From Merluccius polli (Eukaryota > Chordata > Actinopteri > Gadiformes > Merlucciidae), in assembly GCA_030340625.1 (NCBI GenBank), contig JAOPHQ010003131.1, positions 124,001 to 188,000 on the forward strand: a DNA stretch of 64,000 bases. Reading direction: 5' to 3'. Both the position numbers and the translations under genes were made by a program. Below are positions 63,135-64,000 of this stretch, one piece after another. How positions within the stretch are numbered: position 1 is the first letter of the stretch; every line of letters begins with the position of its first letter. The notes under the pieces were generated by a model. That model made no database searches. It worked only from the letters and a program-made list of their open reading frames with translations, and was not told the origin of the DNA.

Positions 63135-64000
63135 TATTTCAGACAAAATTTATGACAAAACAGCACGTACAGGGAGAAAGCCATTGTAAAGTGACTGCGC
63201 TAAAGCTGTGTGCTGTGTACGTGCCATTTACTATTGGTGCTTTAATCTCAGAGATGGGCATTATTTAACTAATGTATTATTATTGAATTATTATTACATG
63301 TATTTAATATACACATTTTAATTGCTTTTGGGTATTTTGTAGTTTAGTGAAAAAGTGAAAAAAACTAGATGTCATTTGTATGCAGATACATTTGGCCATA
63401 GTATTTTTGCATTTGAAACACGTACATTACTTTGACTCTGACAATGAAATGAGGATAGCATTAATTTATATTATGCGTATATTTCTTAATGTAAGCAGCA
63501 ATGCAATGTAAGGGGAGCGTGAATTCTAGCTAGCTAGTTAACTGATTTAATTAGCTAGCTAAGTGAAAGTGCGATATCCAAAGTCCGATGGCAATTGCTC
63601 AAATCTGGGTGAACGGGCTGTTTCACTTTTTTTTACTTCATATATAACAAATCACTTTGCTGGAGATGGGGATCTGTAAGTGTATAATTGGCTATTAACA
63701 GCGAAGACGAACTCGGCCAGCACTAGTAAACTGTAAAAAAAAAAAAAAAAAGTGTCTGTAAAGGTTTCAAAACAACAATGTGTAGACTGGCCACTGTAGA
63801 AATACACTTTTTAATTTTCATCTGCTCGTGCAAATGAGTTTCTCTTTGGTAGAAACAGGAAACAAGTTGTAACCCCGCCCCTTTCAGTTTCTGTCTGTCT
63901 CCCCAAAGAGGTTCTGTTATAACCTCTCTAATGGATCCAAGATTACCTGTCAGCTAACTGACATAACTGCAGTTATTCTTTTTTTTAAAATCATTTTATT
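63135..64000. other. AT-rich DNA, nothing recognised
   Basis: Contains a short CTAGCTAGCTAG-type stretch (about 63528-63562) and a poly-A run at about 63735. No gene. Confidence 0.5.

Overview
The window reads as transposon-dense genomic DNA of a ray-finned fish. The reasons are the repeat families present: Gmr1-type and Sushi-type Ty3/gypsy elements, a Rex3/RTE LINE with GATG-type tails, an L2-like LINE, a Polinton/Maverick (adintovirus-like) element, hAT, PIF/Harbinger and TTAA-type DNA transposons, and many CA/GA microsatellites. I found no convincing host protein-coding gene and no true tRNA or rRNA gene. Most of the first 48 kb consists of insertions inside insertions, and many can be ordered by their target-site duplications (TSDs).

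Layout. 1-393: short repeats. 394-6977: a young, nearly complete Gmr1-type gypsy element (minus strand, integrase before reverse transcriptase, 500-bp LTRs) with one solo LTR inside its RNase H. About 6978-18890: an old Polinton/Maverick. On the plus strand it carries an unknown split gene, two small unknown genes, a broken integrase with chromodomain, a penton-like minor capsid gene, a small basic capsid-associated gene, an intact major capsid gene and an adenain-type protease; a fragment of a convergent gene lies on the minus strand. It has been hit by the gypsy element, a 2.9-kb palindromic element with a 6-bp TSD, two solo LTRs and a terminal-inverted-repeat (TIR) element. No PolB or packaging ATPase is visible.

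19.3-28.2 kb: an L2-like reverse transcriptase relic, a short non-autonomous LTR element with a tRNA-Lys primer site that inserted into a relic of its own LTR, and a Sushi-type chromovirus inside a hAT-like element. 29.7-47.8 kb: an 18-kb composite flanked by 8-bp TSDs. Its TTAA-rich palindromic arms contain a TTAA-flanked transposon; a Rex3 LINE that contains a Harbinger relic that contains a hAT; a Helitron-like tandem pair carrying C-rich minisatellites and a second Rex3 piece; and a decayed chromovirus whose 5' LTR holds two solo LTRs, one of which contains a Mutator-like MITE.

47.8-64 kb: AT-rich DNA with microsatellites, minisatellites, hAT copies, two tRNA-derived SINE fragments and a second, decayed Gmr1-like gypsy relic at 54-56 kb.

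The Polinton genes are the most biologically cohesive group: capsid shell, vertex protein, core-associated basic protein, maturation protease and integrase of a virus-like transposon. The capsid genes are open while the integrase is clearly dead. All calls rest on reading the sequence by eye; none has been tested by database search.
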